A DNA stretch of 64,000 nt from Photobacterium sanguinicancri (lineage in GTDB: Bacteria > Pseudomonadota > Gammaproteobacteria > Enterobacterales > Vibrionaceae): positions 930,001 to 994,000 of the forward strand of contig NZ_AP024850.1 in assembly GCF_024346675.1 (NCBI RefSeq), in the 5' to 3' direction. The notes under the pieces are model-generated. The model did not search any database, was not told the origin of the DNA, and saw only the letters and a list, made by a program, of their open reading frames with translations. The position numbers and the translations under genes are program-made. Shown one piece after another: positions 55,806 through 64,000 of the stretch; within the stretch, counting starts at the first letter, position 1, and each line of letters starts with the position of its first letter.

Positions 55806-57296
55806 GTGAATATTCTTGGATATTTTCAAAAAGTAGGTAAAGCATTGATGGTGCCAGTCGCCACATTGCCTGCCGCAGCAATCTTAATGGGTATTGGTTA
55901 CTGGATTGACCCGGTAGCCTGGGGCGGTAACAGTGCACTAGCAGCGTTTTTGATTAAAGCTGGTGCCGCTATTATCGACAATATGTCTGTACTCTTCGCA
56001 ATTGGTGTTGCGTACGGCATGTCTAAAGATAAAGACGGTGCAGCTGCACTTTCTGGTTTTGTTGGCTTCTTAGTTGTTACAACGCTGCTTTCTCCGGGCG
56101 CTGTTGCACAAATTCAAGGTATTGACCCAAGTGCAGTTCCTGCCGCGTTTGGTAAAATCAATAACCAATTCGTAGGTATCCTTGTTGGTATCACTTCTGC
56201 TGAAATCTACAACCGTTTCTCTGCTGTAGAACTTCACAAGGCATTAGCATTCTTCTCTGGTAAGCGTTTGGTTCCTATCCTAACGTCTTTCGCTGGTATC
56301 TTTATTGCTTTCGTTCTGATGTATATCTGGCCTGCTGTATACGGTGGTCTAGTAAGCTTCGGTGAAACAATTCAAGGTATGGGTGAGGTAGGTGCTGGTC
56401 TTTACGCATTCTTCAACCGTCTATTGATTCCTGTTGGTCTTCACCACGCACTTAACTCAGTATTCTGGTTCGACGTAGCGGGCATTAACGATATTCCTAA
56501 CTTCCTTGGTGGCGCGAAATCTATCGCTGATGGTACGGCAACTGTAGGTGTTACAGGTATGTACCAAGCTGGTTTCTTCCCAATCATGATGTTTGGTCTA
56601 CCAGGTGCTGCACTTGCGATGTACCACACAGCTAAAGCGAAGAATAAAGAAAAAGTAGCATCTATCATGATCGCTGCAGGTTTCGCATCATTCTTCACGG
56701 GTGTTACAGAGCCGCTAGAATTCGCATTCATGTTCCTAGCGCCTGCACTATACGTAGTTCACGCAGCACTTGCTGGTCTATCTGTATACATCGCTGCATC
56801 TATGCAGTGGATTGCTGGCTTCGGTTTCTCTGCAGGTTTAGTAGATATGGTTCTATCTACTCGTAACCCACTAGCAGTTAACTGGTACATGCTAATCGTA
56901 CAGGGCGTTGTATTCTTCGGTCTTTACTACACTATCTTCCGCACAGTTATCGTTAAGTTCAATCTTAAGACGCCTGGTCGTGAAGATGATGATGTAGAAG
57001 AGTCTGGTGTAACTGGCTCTAAAGAAACAGGTGAACTTGCTAAGCAATACCTTAAAGCGCTTGGCGGTCACGGTAACCTAGAAAACATCGATGCTTGTAT
57101 CACACGTCTACGTCTTACTCTTAAAGACAGTAGCCTTGCGAACGAAAAAACATTGAAAGCACTAGGTGCAATGGGTGTGGTTAAACTAGGTTCAAACAAC
57201 CTACAAGTTATCCTTGGCCCACTAGCTGAAATCGTTGCTGGCGAAATGAAAAAAATCCCAGCATCTGAAGACCTATCTGCAGTAAAACTGCCTTAG
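55806..57296 (+). CDS. nagE: PTS N-acetylglucosamine transporter, EIICB
   Basis: 496-aa inner-membrane phosphotransferase importing GlcNAc as GlcNAc-6-P. EIIC membrane domain about residues 1-380 (LMVPVATLPAAAILMGIGYW, VGLHHALNS, GVTEPLEFAF) and EIIB about 410-490 with the phosphorylated Cys in IDACITRLRL. The EIIA domain present in E. coli NagE (648 aa) is absent, so the EIIA must come from elsewhere, usually Crr. Start is GTG with AGGGGG eight bases upstream. Confidence 0.96.
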   Translation: MNILGYFQKVGKALMVPVATLPAAAILMGIGYWIDPVAWGGNSALAAFLIKAGAAIIDNMSVLFAIGVAYGMSKDKDGAAALSGFVGFLVVTTLLSPGAVAQIQGIDPSAVPAAFGKINNQFVGILVGITSAEIYNRFSAVELHKALAFFSGKRLVPILTSFAGIFIAFVLMYIWPAVYGGLVSFGETIQGMGEVGAGLYAFFNRLLIPVGLHHALNSVFWFDVAGINDIPNFLGGAKSIADGTATVGVTGMYQAGFFPIMMFGLPGAALAMYHTAKAKNKEKVASIMIAAGFASFFTGVTEPLEFAFMFLAPALYVVHAALAGLSVYIAASMQWIAGFGFSAGLVDMVLSTRNPLAVNWYMLIVQGVVFFGLYYTIFRTVIVKFNLKTPGREDDDVEESGVTGSKETGELAKQYLKALGGHGNLENIDACITRLRLTLKDSSLANEKTLKALGAMGVVKLGSNNLQVILGPLAEIVAGEMKKIPASEDLSAVKLP

Positions 57297-57329
57297 TCTC
57301 TTCAAACAGCTAAGTAAGTGTTAATTGTT

Positions 57330-57357
57330 ATCGGCCTCTATTTGAGGCCGATATTTT
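57330..57357 (+). terminator. Terminator of nagE
   Basis: ATCGGCCTC (57330-57338), TATTT loop, GAGGCCGAT (57344-57352) followed by ATTTT. Confidence 0.8.
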
Positions 57358-57597
57358 AAGTAGAAGCAGAGCTTAAAGGAGATGATTTCTGTACCCCTCA
57401 TTGTCATGGTGCATTTAATAATGGCAAAGATGATGGAAGGTTCAGAAGTTATTTCGGTGACTTCCCCTTGTTTTTCAGGGGCAGGTTGTTCTCAATCCCA
57501 TTGTGGACTCCTGAGTGGAATGTTGTTTATTGGTGCTAAATTGGCATTGTGGTAAAATCATGTATTGTATTAGCCCCGCTATTGCGGGGTTTTTTTA
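57353..57597 (+). ncRNA. Candidate small transcript between nagE and glnS
   Basis: This 245-base stretch has no coding frame but ends in a perfect intrinsic terminator (CCCCGC 57574-57579, TATT, GCGGGG 57584-57589, eight T) that no gene upstream needs, because nagE has its own. Local stems precede it: GAAG/CTTC near 57449-57467 and CCCCT/AGGGG near 57465-57482. The exact start is not clear. An alternative reading is a short glnS leader: TTGGTG (57530-57535), 17 bases, TAAAAT (57553-57558) would start near 57565, just before the hairpin. Confidence 0.35.
57574..57597 (+). terminator. Strong intrinsic terminator 100 bases before glnS
   Basis: Six G-C pairs with a TATT loop and eight T residues. 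Orphan in the sense that nagE already has a terminator; see the candidate transcript entry. Confidence 0.92.
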
Positions 57598-57696
57598 TCC
57601 ATATCAACAAACAATGCATACTATTTGTTGAGTCGTGAGCCATATTTATGGATCATAGAAGACTCAAAAATCCTGTAAGCACACGAGGTCTAATTG

Positions 57697-59358
57697 ATGA
57701 GTGAATCTGAAGCTCGTCCATCAAACTTTATCCGCCAAATTATTGATGCGGATTTAGCCAGTGGCAAACATTCAAACGTCCATACCCGATTCCCGCCGGA
57801 GCCGAACGGCTACCTGCATATTGGCCATGCTAAATCTATTTGTTTGAACTTCGGTATCGCTCAGGACTACCAGGGACAATGTAATCTTCGCTTTGATGAT
57901 ACGAACCCTGAGAAAGAAGACATCGAGTACGTTGAGTCTATTAAGAACGATGTTAACTGGTTAGGCTTCGAGTGGAGCGGTGAGATTTGTTACTCATCTA
58001 ACTACTTCGATAAGCTACACGGGTTTGCAGTTGAACTAATTAATAAAGGCTTAGCGTACGTTGATGAGCTAAGTCCAGAGCAGATGCGCGAATACCGTGG
58101 CACATTAACTGAGCCAGGTAAGCATAGCCCATACCGTGATCGTAGTGTTGACGAAAACATTGCACTGTTTGATCAAATGAAAAATGGTGAGATTGAAGAA
58201 GGCAAGATGTGTCTTCGTGCCAAGATCGATATGGCATCACCATTTATGGTAATGCGCGATCCGGTTCTTTACCGTGTTCGTTTTGCTACTCACCACCAAA
58301 CTGGTGATAAGTGGTGCATCTACCCAATGTATGACTTTACGCACTGTATTTCGGATGCGTTAGAAGGCATTACGCACTCAATTTGTACGTTAGAATTCCA
58401 AGATAACCGCCGTCTATATGATTGGGTTTTGGATAACATCACAATTGAGTGTCAACCGCATCAGTACGAGTTCAGCCGCCTGAATCTTGAATACACGGTA
58501 ATGTCTAAGCGTAAGCTAAACCAATTGGTTACTGATAAATTAGTATCAGGTTGGGATGACCCACGTATGCCAACTATCTCTGGCCTACGTCGTCGTGGCT
58601 TTACGTCTGCATCTATCCGTGAATTCTGTAAGCGTATTGGTGTTACTAAGCAAGATAACACGATCGAAATGAGCTCGCTTGAGTCTTGTATTCGTGATGA
58701 TCTAAACACCAATGCACCACGTGCAATGGCAGTGCTTGATCCGATTAAAGTGGTTATCGAAAACTTTGGTGATACTGAAGTACTAACGGTTGCTAACCAC
58801 CCGAACAATCCAGAGATGGGTGAGCGTCAGGTGCCATTTAGCCGTGAAGTTTACATCGAGCGTGATGACTTCCGTGAAGAAGCGAACAAGAAGTACAAAC
58901 GTCTAGTTTTAGGCAAAGAAGTACGTCTACGTGGCGCGTATGTGATCAAAGCTGAACGTATCGAAAAAGATGCTGAAGGTAACATCACAACGATCTTCTG
59001 TACTTACGATGCTGATACGTTGGGTGTGAACCCTGCTGATGGCCGTAAAGTGAAAGGTGTAATTCACTGGGTATCCGCAGAAGCGGGTCTTCCAGCTGAA
59101 TTCCGTTTATACGATCGTTTATTCACAGTGCCAAACCCGGCTGCTGCTGATGATTTTGTTGCGGTTATTAACCCTGAATCGCTAGAAGTGCAAAATGGCT
59201 TTGTTGAACCATCGTTACAAACGGCAGAAGCTGAGAAAGCATTCCAGTTTGAGCGTACAGGTTACTTCTGTGCTGACATTAAAGACTCTTCTGCAGAGAA
59301 ACTTGTCTTTAACCGTACTGTTGGTTTACGTGACACTTGGGCAAAAATTGGTGATTAA
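57697..59358 (+). CDS. glnS: Glutaminyl-tRNA synthetase
   Basis: 553-aa class I aminoacyl-tRNA synthetase charging tRNA-Gln (E. coli 554). HIGH motif in [16 protein letters not shown] near residue 32, KMSKS equivalent VMSKRKL near 269, and C-terminal anticodon-binding beta barrels. ATG 57697 chosen over TTG 57694 because GAGG (57685-57688) is eight bases before it. Confidence 0.98.
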   Translation: MSESEARPSNFIRQIIDADLASGKHSNVHTRFPPEPNGYLHIGHAKSICLNFGIAQDYQGQCNLRFDDTNPEKEDIEYVESIKNDVNWLGFEWSGEICYSSNYFDKLHGFAVELINKGLAYVDELSPEQMREYRGTLTEPGKHSPYRDRSVDENIALFDQMKNGEIEEGKMCLRAKIDMASPFMVMRDPVLYRVRFATHHQTGDKWCIYPMYDFTHCISDALEGITHSICTLEFQDNRRLYDWVLDNITIECQPHQYEFSRLNLEYTVMSKRKLNQLVTDKLVSGWDDPRMPTISGLRRRGFTSASIREFCKRIGVTKQDNTIEMSSLESCIRDDLNTNAPRAMAVLDPIKVVIENFGDTEVLTVANHPNNPEMGERQVPFSREVYIERDDFREEANKKYKRLVLGKEVRLRGAYVIKAERIEKDAEGNITTIFCTYDADTLGVNPADGRKVKGVIHWVSAEAGLPAEFRLYDRLFTVPNPAAADDFVAVINPESLEVQNGFVEPSLQTAEAEKAFQFERTGYFCADIKDSSAEKLVFNRTVGLRDTWAKIGD

Positions 59359-59383
59359 TCACTGGTTATAATGCACAAACAAA

Positions 59384-59411
59384 AAAACCAGCCTTCGGGC
59401 TGGTTTTTTTT
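59384..59411. terminator. Bidirectional terminator between glnS and fur
   Basis: AAAACCAGCC (59384-59393), TTCG tetraloop, GGCTGGTTTT (59398-59407), T-run; also suited to the convergent fur gene. Confidence 0.93.
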
Positions 59412-59477
59412 CGTTAATTTAATGCAGTGGATTAAGTGTTGAGCTCTTAATCTTATAATTTTAGTCGCTGCAGTAAA

Positions 59478-59924
59478 TTATTTTCGGTCGTGAAGGCTTT
59501 CGTCTTCCGCGCAGTTACCTTCCATGCAATGACCGTAGAGGTATAGGCTATGGTTGGTTAACTTCACATTAAAGCTTGAAGCAATTTGCTTCTGGCGTTC
59601 TTCAATTACATCATCAGAGAACTCAATTACTTTGCCACAATCAAGACACACTAGGTGATCATGGTGATGTTGAGTCGCTAATTCAAAAACAGACTTGCCG
59701 CCTTCGAAGTGATGGCGTGTCACGATGCCAGCATCATCAAATTGGTTTAAGACGCGGTAAACAGTCGCAAGGCCAATCTCTTCACCAATATCGATTAGTT
59801 TTTTATACAAATCTTCAGCACTAATGTGCTGGCAATCTGGTTGTTGTAACACTTCTAAAATCTTTAGACGTGGAAGCGTAACCTTCAAACCTGCTTGTTT
59901 TAGTGCATGGTTATTATCTGACAT
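59478..59924 (-). CDS. fur: Ferric uptake regulator Fur
   Basis: 148-aa dimeric iron-responsive repressor (E. coli 148). Winged helix with GLATVYRVLNQFDDAGIV about residues 51-68, metal motif HHHDH (86-90), and zinc cysteines Cys93 and Cys96 in CLDCGK. Complete. Separated from fldA by the hot-dog gene, so no fldA-fur cotranscription as in E. coli. Confidence 0.98.
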   Translation of the reverse strand: MSDNNHALKQAGLKVTLPRLKILEVLQQPDCQHISAEDLYKKLIDIGEEIGLATVYRVLNQFDDAGIVTRHHFEGGKSVFELATQHHHDHLVCLDCGKVIEFSDDVIEERQKQIASSFNVKLTNHSLYLYGHCMEGNCAEDESLHDRK

Positions 59925-60201
59925 CTGGGTTTCCTATTGGCTAGCCGCAAAGTTGGTCTGCGGTAGTCTTTCTCGTATTTATTTATTATAAGTGACGATA
60001 AGGTAACAATAAACCTTAAAAGCGGATGAATCTAGTCAGCCTCAAATAATTAGTCTGTTTTTTAAATCGTCATATGCGTATGTGTGAATGCTTAGTTGGT
60101 TATAGTTATTCTTACTGTAAATAAATTCGCTTTTTTTGTTGTTACTAAATTGTTAGTCTTTGTGTCTGAGCCTCATCGTACCAGTTGAAAGGAATCGGCC
60201 T

Positions 60202-60699
60202 GTGTATAAATACTATAAACCCAATATTGTTCGGCATGCATTAAATCTTTGGCCTCCTTTTTGGGGAGCGGGGATTAACATAACTCACATCAGCGATGAT
60301 TTTCGGGCGGTAGACGTAAAGCTTAAATTACGTTGGTGGAATAAAAATGCTAATCGTACCCAGTATGGTGGAAGCATATTTTCACTGACGGATCCTATTT
60401 ATGCATTAATGCTGATGGGAATCTTAGGCAATGAGTATTATGTTTGGGATAAACAAGCAGATATTAACTTTTTAAAACCAGGCAGTTCTGATCTGAGTGC
60501 ACAGTTTGTTATATCAGATGATTGTGTACGTTGGATTAAGCAGCACACTGCGACAGGTGATAAATGCTTCCCTGAATTTGTTGTGAATGTGATGAATGCA
60601 GAGGGAGATATCGTGGCAACAGTGAAACGTGTGCTCTATGTACGTAAAAAACCGCACTTTCGTGAAGATTCCACAAATGCAGAGGAAGTACATCAGTAG
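60202..60699 (+). CDS. Hot-dog fold protein, DUF4442 thioesterase-like
   Basis: 165-aa cytoplasmic protein. NLWPPFWGAGINITHIS, then the helix region YGGSIFSLTDPIYALMLMGILG and a long beta sheet, is the single hot-dog pattern of DUF4442 proteins related to acyl-CoA thioesterases. Substrate unknown. The GTG at 60202 is preferred because AAAGGA (60188-60193) is eight bases before it; the frame opens at 60160. Own terminator downstream. Confidence 0.78.
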   Translation: MYKYYKPNIVRHALNLWPPFWGAGINITHISDDFRAVDVKLKLRWWNKNANRTQYGGSIFSLTDPIYALMLMGILGNEYYVWDKQADINFLKPGSSDLSAQFVISDDCVRWIKQHTATGDKCFPEFVVNVMNAEGDIVATVKRVLYVRKKPHFREDSTNAEEVHQ

Positions 60700-60776
60700 T
60701 CGATTTTTCGTATCTGCAAATAAAGGCGGTATCGAAGCTAGTATCTAAATGTGTCATTACGTTTTAGCAGGCAATA

Positions 60777-60804
60777 AAAAACGCGCTTAAAAGCGCGTTT
60801 TTTT
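60777..60804. terminator. Bidirectional terminator before fldA end
   Basis: ACGCGCTT (60781-60788) pairs with AAGCGCGT (60791-60798) with A-run before and T-run after, between convergent genes. Confidence 0.92.
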
Positions 60805-60818
60805 GATGCCGAAATAAA

Positions 60819-61346
60819 TTAGTCTGCTAATTCAGCTAGGCACATTTCTTCATAGATTTGACCAACCCACTTCTGAACACGTTCTTCAGTTAGTTCAGGC
60901 TGGCGATCTTCGTCAACACATAGGCCTACAAAGTGATTATCATCAACTAAGGCTTTAGATGCTTCAAACTCGAAGCCTTCTGTAGAGAAGTGACCAACAA
61001 CTGTTGCACCACGGCTTTCTACGATGTCACGTAAGCTACCCATCGCATCGCAGAAGTATTCTGCGTAATCTTCTTGGTCACCACAACCAAAGATAGCAAC
61101 AAGCTTGGTTGAAAAGTCGATGCCTTCTAGTTCAGGGAAGAAATCATCCCAATCACACTGAGCTTCACCGTAGTACCAAGTAGGGATACCTAACAGAAGA
61201 AGATCAAAATTATCGATGTCTTCTTTGCTGCTTTTAGCAATGTCTTTAACTTCAACTAAGTTTTTGCCTAGTTGCTTTTGAATCATTTTCGCGACAGCTT
61301 CGGTATTACCTGTGTCGCTACCAAAGAAGAGTCCAACGCTCGCCAT
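60819..61346 (-). CDS. fldA: Flavodoxin
   Basis: 175-aa FMN electron carrier (E. coli FldA 176). FMN phosphate loop GSDTGNTEAV about residues 9-18; the flanking FMN contacts PTWYYGEAQCDW near 55 and GCGDQEDYAEYFCDAMG near 89. It feeds activation of enzymes such as biotin synthase and replaces ferredoxin in iron shortage. Two Fur-box-like sites lie upstream. Confidence 0.97.
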   Translation of the reverse strand: MASVGLFFGSDTGNTEAVAKMIQKQLGKNLVEVKDIAKSSKEDIDNFDLLLLGIPTWYYGEAQCDWDDFFPELEGIDFSTKLVAIFGCGDQEDYAEYFCDAMGSLRDIVESRGATVVGHFSTEGFEFEASKALVDDNHFVGLCVDEDRQPELTEERVQKWVGQIYEEMCLAELAD

Positions 61347-61430
61347 AGTAGAGATTACCCGTATATAAGATTATGACCGAAAAAATATTAACGGTTTTTA
61401 GTAACTAGTTCAGGAAACGCCTGAAATAAT

Positions 61431-61449
61431 TTTAATGATAATCGTTTTG
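61431..61449. promoter_or_regulatory. Fur box upstream of fldA
   Basis: TTTAATGATAATCGTTTTG matches the 19-bp Fur consensus GATAATGATAATCATTATC at 14 positions. A second partial palindrome ATGATTATCAT lies at 61488-61498. Both are within about 150 bases of the fldA start. Confidence 0.65.
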
Positions 61450-61551
61450 ATCAACTAGTGCGATAGCTTTTGTATCGAACTATCTCCATGATTATCATAT
61501 GTTCAGTGAACACGCTGCTTAGCATGTGATTTTATGCTAAGAAACAAAACA

Positions 61552-61773
61552 TTATCCGAGGCCAGCACCTTCCCAACTTAGTTGGATTAACCCTTTGGTT
61601 ATAAAGCCTGCACAGCCCAGAAATAGCACTAGCCAAACAATTTTCCGTCCAAACGGTGGCACATTGCCTTGATTGAGCACATCTTTTATCGCCATTCCGA
61701 TAAAGAAAAAGATCAATGCAAACAACAAGTCCAATCCGATGGATTCAAGCAGATCCATATGCTCGTATAACAC
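61552..61773 (-). CDS. DUF2788 small membrane protein
   Basis: 73-aa protein with two membrane helices (about 13-30 and 45-65) separated by a short loop NVPPFGRK. It matches the DUF2788 family found between fldA and ybfF in Vibrionaceae. Function unknown. GTG 61773 is chosen because AGGGAG (61779-61784) is five bases upstream; an ATG at 61758 would give 68 aa. Confidence 0.82.
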   Translation of the reverse strand: MLYEHMDLLESIGLDLLFALIFFFIGMAIKDVLNQGNVPPFGRKIVWLVLFLGCAGFITKGLIQLSWEGAGLG

Positions 61774-61918
61774 ACTGTCTCCCTACAACGTTTGAGCTAG
61801 GGCGAGACTATAACATAACCCATAGCTCACTGTTAACGCTTGCAAACGGTAATCAGCAATATTGATAGCGATACCATCAAGAGAGCTCAGTGCGATAAGG
61901 CATTGGTTATAATGCGCG

Positions 61919-62680
61919 TTACGAATTCAAGAAGTTTAGAATAATTCGGCTAACGACGTCGGGTTTTTCAGCATGGAGCCAGTGGCCTGTATTGGCGACC
62001 ATATGGGCTTTAGCGTTGGGGAACTGTTTCGCAACGTCATTTCGGTGTGCCGTTTGAATATATTCGGAATTTTGACCTTTAATAAATAAAGTTTTACCAG
62101 TGAAAGGCTCAATAGGGGACCAACCCATAATGGTTGAATAATTGGCGATGAGTGCCTCAACATTGAAGCGCCATGCATACCCGTTATCGCCTTTAGCAAA
62201 AGACTTTAGTAGGAACTGACGTACCCCAGGTTCAACCACATGCTGAGCTAAGTAGGTTTCCGCTTCGCTTCGCTTGCTTACTGTATGTTTTGCTACTTCG
62301 AGTAGGCCTGCAAACACATTTTTATGGCGGTGTTCTTGGTAAGCAACAGGGGCAATATCCATGACGATAAGTTGGGTTAAGCGATCTTGAGCGATCTCGC
62401 TTAATGCCATGGCAACTTTACCACCCATCGAGTGACCAATTACAGAGAACGTATTGAGCTGAAGATCATCTACGACGGTGAGCACGTCTTGTGCCATCTC
62501 ACGGTAGGTAAAACAGTCACTTTTAGGCGACTGACCATGATTGCGTAGATCCACGCTGATCACTTGGTAGTGTTCTTTAAGTACTCGGGCTAACAAGCCG
62601 AGGTTGTCTAAACTGCCAAAAAGGCCATGGATCAAAATGATCGCTTCGCCTTCGCCTTCCACGCGATAATGAAGATTCAC
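61919..62680 (-). CDS. ybfF: Alpha/beta-hydrolase esterase YbfF
   Basis: 253-aa cytoplasmic esterase (E. coli YbfF 254). Oxyanion-hole HGLFGS near residue 19, nucleophile elbow GHSMGGK with catalytic Ser87-88 region, and C-terminal His in NTGHWLHAEKP. Hydrolyses short acyl esters including acyl-CoA in E. coli. Divergent from seqA, conserved arrangement. Confidence 0.95.
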   Translation of the reverse strand: MNLHYRVEGEGEAIILIHGLFGSLDNLGLLARVLKEHYQVISVDLRNHGQSPKSDCFTYREMAQDVLTVVDDLQLNTFSVIGHSMGGKVAMALSEIAQDRLTQLIVMDIAPVAYQEHRHKNVFAGLLEVAKHTVSKRSEAETYLAQHVVEPGVRQFLLKSFAKGDNGYAWRFNVEALIANYSTIMGWSPIEPFTGKTLFIKGQNSEYIQTAHRNDVAKQFPNAKAHMVANTGHWLHAEKPDVVSRIILNFLNS

Positions 62681-62771
62681 CGACTAATTTCTCTTGTTGT
62701 TAATGGTTTTCCGTAGAGTATAACCGTATATCACGTTATAATCGCATCGTGAATTTTTAAACGGAACGATA

Positions 62772-63335
62772 ATGAACACTACGATGAAGACGATTGAAGT
62801 CGACGACGAGCTATACCGCTATATTGCTAGCCAAACTCAGCATATAGGTGAAAGTGCCTCTGACATTCTGCGTCGATTACTGATGATGCCTCAGGAAAAC
62901 CTTCAGGTTGCAGTTGCACCTGAAACGGTAATGCCTGTTCGCCCACGCGGTATCGTTGTAAGTAAAGATGCTGGTAATACACCGCAAATCGATCGTGTAA
63001 AAGAAATGCGATCGCTATTGATCTCTGACGAGTTCGCGGCACAGGAAAAAGCCATTGGTCGCTTTATGATGATCCTATCATCTCTTTATCGCATTGATTC
63101 TAAAGGGTTCACAGAAGCTGCGGCCATTAAGGGGCGTACGCGTGTATATTTCGCAGATCAAGAAGAGACTTTACTTGCGAGTGGCAAAACGACAAAACCA
63201 AAAGCCATTCCTGAGACACCTTTCTGGGTAATTACAAATACGAATACTGACCGTAAACGCCAAATGGTAGATCAACTGATGACTAAAATGGGCTTCGGTG
63301 GTGATATTACCGAAAAAGTTTGCGGTGAAATTTAA
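62772..63335 (+). CDS. seqA: SeqA, replication initiation sequestration protein
   Basis: 187-aa protein that binds hemimethylated GATC sites and blocks re-initiation at oriC. N-terminal oligomerisation part [32 protein letters not shown] matches E. coli; the C-terminal DNA-binding domain (about 115-187) includes [27 protein letters not shown] 62772 has GGA six bases upstream; the E. coli-like start at 62784 lacks one. About 40 bases before pgm, likely cotranscribed. Confidence 0.97.
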   Translation: MNTTMKTIEVDDELYRYIASQTQHIGESASDILRRLLMMPQENLQVAVAPETVMPVRPRGIVVSKDAGNTPQIDRVKEMRSLLISDEFAAQEKAIGRFMMILSSLYRIDSKGFTEAAAIKGRTRVYFADQEETLLASGKTTKPKAIPETPFWVITNTNTDRKRQMVDQLMTKMGFGGDITEKVCGEI

Positions 63336-63374
63336 GGGCAATAAGCCTCTCTTTTTACAAGGATAGAAAATTTT

Positions 63375-64000
63375 ATGGCGATTCATCCTCGTGCTGGGCA
63401 GCAAGCCCAGCAAGAAGATATGCACAATATTCCAGCGTTAGTGGCTAATTACTTCCTAATTGAACCTAAGGCTAATAATCCGCAGCAAGCAGTTGCTTTC
63501 GGGACTTCTGGTCACCGTGGTACCGCCGATAAAGGCACGTTTAATCAGCATCATATTTGGGCAATTGCTCAAGCGGTAGCTGAAGTACGTGCAGAAAAAG
63601 GTGTTACAGGTCCGCTTTTCTTAGGTAAAGATACTCATGCACTGTCAGAGCCTGCATTTACTTCTACATTAGAAGTGCTGGTAGCGAATGGTGTTCAGGT
63701 TGTTATCCAAGTCGGTAAAGGCTATACCCCAACACCGGGTATCTCGCATTCCATCCTTTGCCATAATAAAGTGAATACTGACAAAGCTGACGGTATTGTT
63801 ATTACGCCTTCACATAACCCACCGCAAGACGGCGGCATTAAGTACAACCCTGTACATGGTGGCCCGGCGGAAGGTGAGCTCACTACAGCAATTGAAGCGC
63901 GTGCTAACGCGATTATTGCGAATGGTTTAGTGGATGTGAAGCGTGTTGCGATTGAAGATGCATTGGCAAGTGAGCTTGTCGTAGAGCTAGATTTGGTTGC
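63375..64000 (+). CDS. pgm: Phosphoglucomutase, 3' end cut by window edge
   Basis: First 208 residues of the enzyme interconverting glucose-1-P and glucose-6-P (E. coli Pgm 546 aa). It begins [16 protein letters not shown], has the substrate motif FGTSGHRGT and the phosphorylated Ser146 in TPSHNPP. The frame stays open to the end of the window. Follows seqA as in E. coli. Confidence 0.96.
   Translation, partial: MAIHPRAGQQAQQEDMHNIPALVANYFLIEPKANNPQQAVAFGTSGHRGTADKGTFNQHHIWAIAQAVAEVRAEKGVTGPLFLGKDTHALSEPAFTSTLEVLVANGVQVVIQVGKGYTPTPGISHSILCHNKVNTDKADGIVITPSHNPPQDGGIKYNPVHGGPAEGELTTAIEARANAIIANGLVDVKRVAIEDALASELVVELDLV

Overview
The window is chromosomal DNA from a marine gammaproteobacterium of the Vibrionaceae, most likely a Photobacterium. 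This rests on gene content and order. There are two blocks in Escherichia coli-like order (mdlAB-tesB-ybaY-atl-ffs, and priC/rsmS ... ybaN-apt-dnaX-ybaB-recR ... htpG-adk-hemH-gsk). A toxRS pair sits between recR and htpG, as in Vibrio and Photobacterium. The nagC-nagA-nagB/nagE-glnS-fur-fldA-ybfF-seqA-pgm block follows. Most of the window is well-conserved housekeeping sequence, and the accessory material lies mainly between about 8.5 and 27 kb. No insertion sequence, prophage, CRISPR array, tRNA or rRNA was seen.

Layout. 0-1.4 kb: 3' part of a pentaheme (or larger) cytochrome c. 1.7-8.5 kb: heterodimeric ABC exporter mdlAB, thioesterase tesB, lipoprotein ybaY, alkyltransferase-like atl, a membrane protein and the 4.5S RNA gene ffs. 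8.8-11 kb: three c-type cytochromes behind a perfect FNR box, one of them an NrfB homologue and two carrying CX3CH haem motifs. 11.2-15.8 kb: a divergent GntR regulator and a four-gene sugar-acid catabolic operon (split UxaA-type dehydratase, EamA permease, enolase-superfamily enzyme), with a CRP-like site and a GntR-type operator in the intergenic region. 16.2-20.6 kb: an AT-rich TetR gene, then a chemoreceptor, an outer-membrane porin and a small PstS-like periplasmic protein. 20.8-26.8 kb: S4-domain protein with a histone-like tail, M16 lipoprotein peptidase, atypical CDF-like transporter, and a PAP2 phosphatase fused to an outer-membrane barrel.

27-31.5 kb: a minus-strand run dinG - TSUP permease - priC - histone-deacetylase-like gene - rsmS. 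32-35.5 kb: an abundant porin with a long AT-rich leader, a DUF2057 protein, a DksA/TraR zinc-finger protein, a 38-residue membrane peptide, ybaN. 35.6-47.3 kb: apt, dnaX (with a programmed frameshift signal), ybaB, recR, toxRS, htpG, adk, a membrane protein, hemH, gsk. 47.4-52.2 kb: ydhF, asnB and a Kef-type antiporter. 52.4-57.3 kb: the N-acetylglucosamine regulon with recognisable NagC and CRP sites. 57.3-64 kb: glnS, fur, a hot-dog protein, fldA, a DUF2788 protein, ybfF, seqA and the start of pgm.

How the parts fit. Several cytochromes point to anaerobic electron transfer through periplasmic multihaem carriers, but no terminal reductase lies in the window. The sugar-acid operon looks like a complete uptake-plus-two-enzyme unit whose substrate cannot be named from sequence. 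ToxR and a porin of the kind it controls both lie in the window. The most reliable non-obvious results are the dnaX slippery site, the FNR, NagC, CRP, Fur and sigma-32 sites, the hidden small genes rsmS and the 38-residue peptide, the paired CX3CH haem motifs, and the possible short transcript between nagE and glnS.
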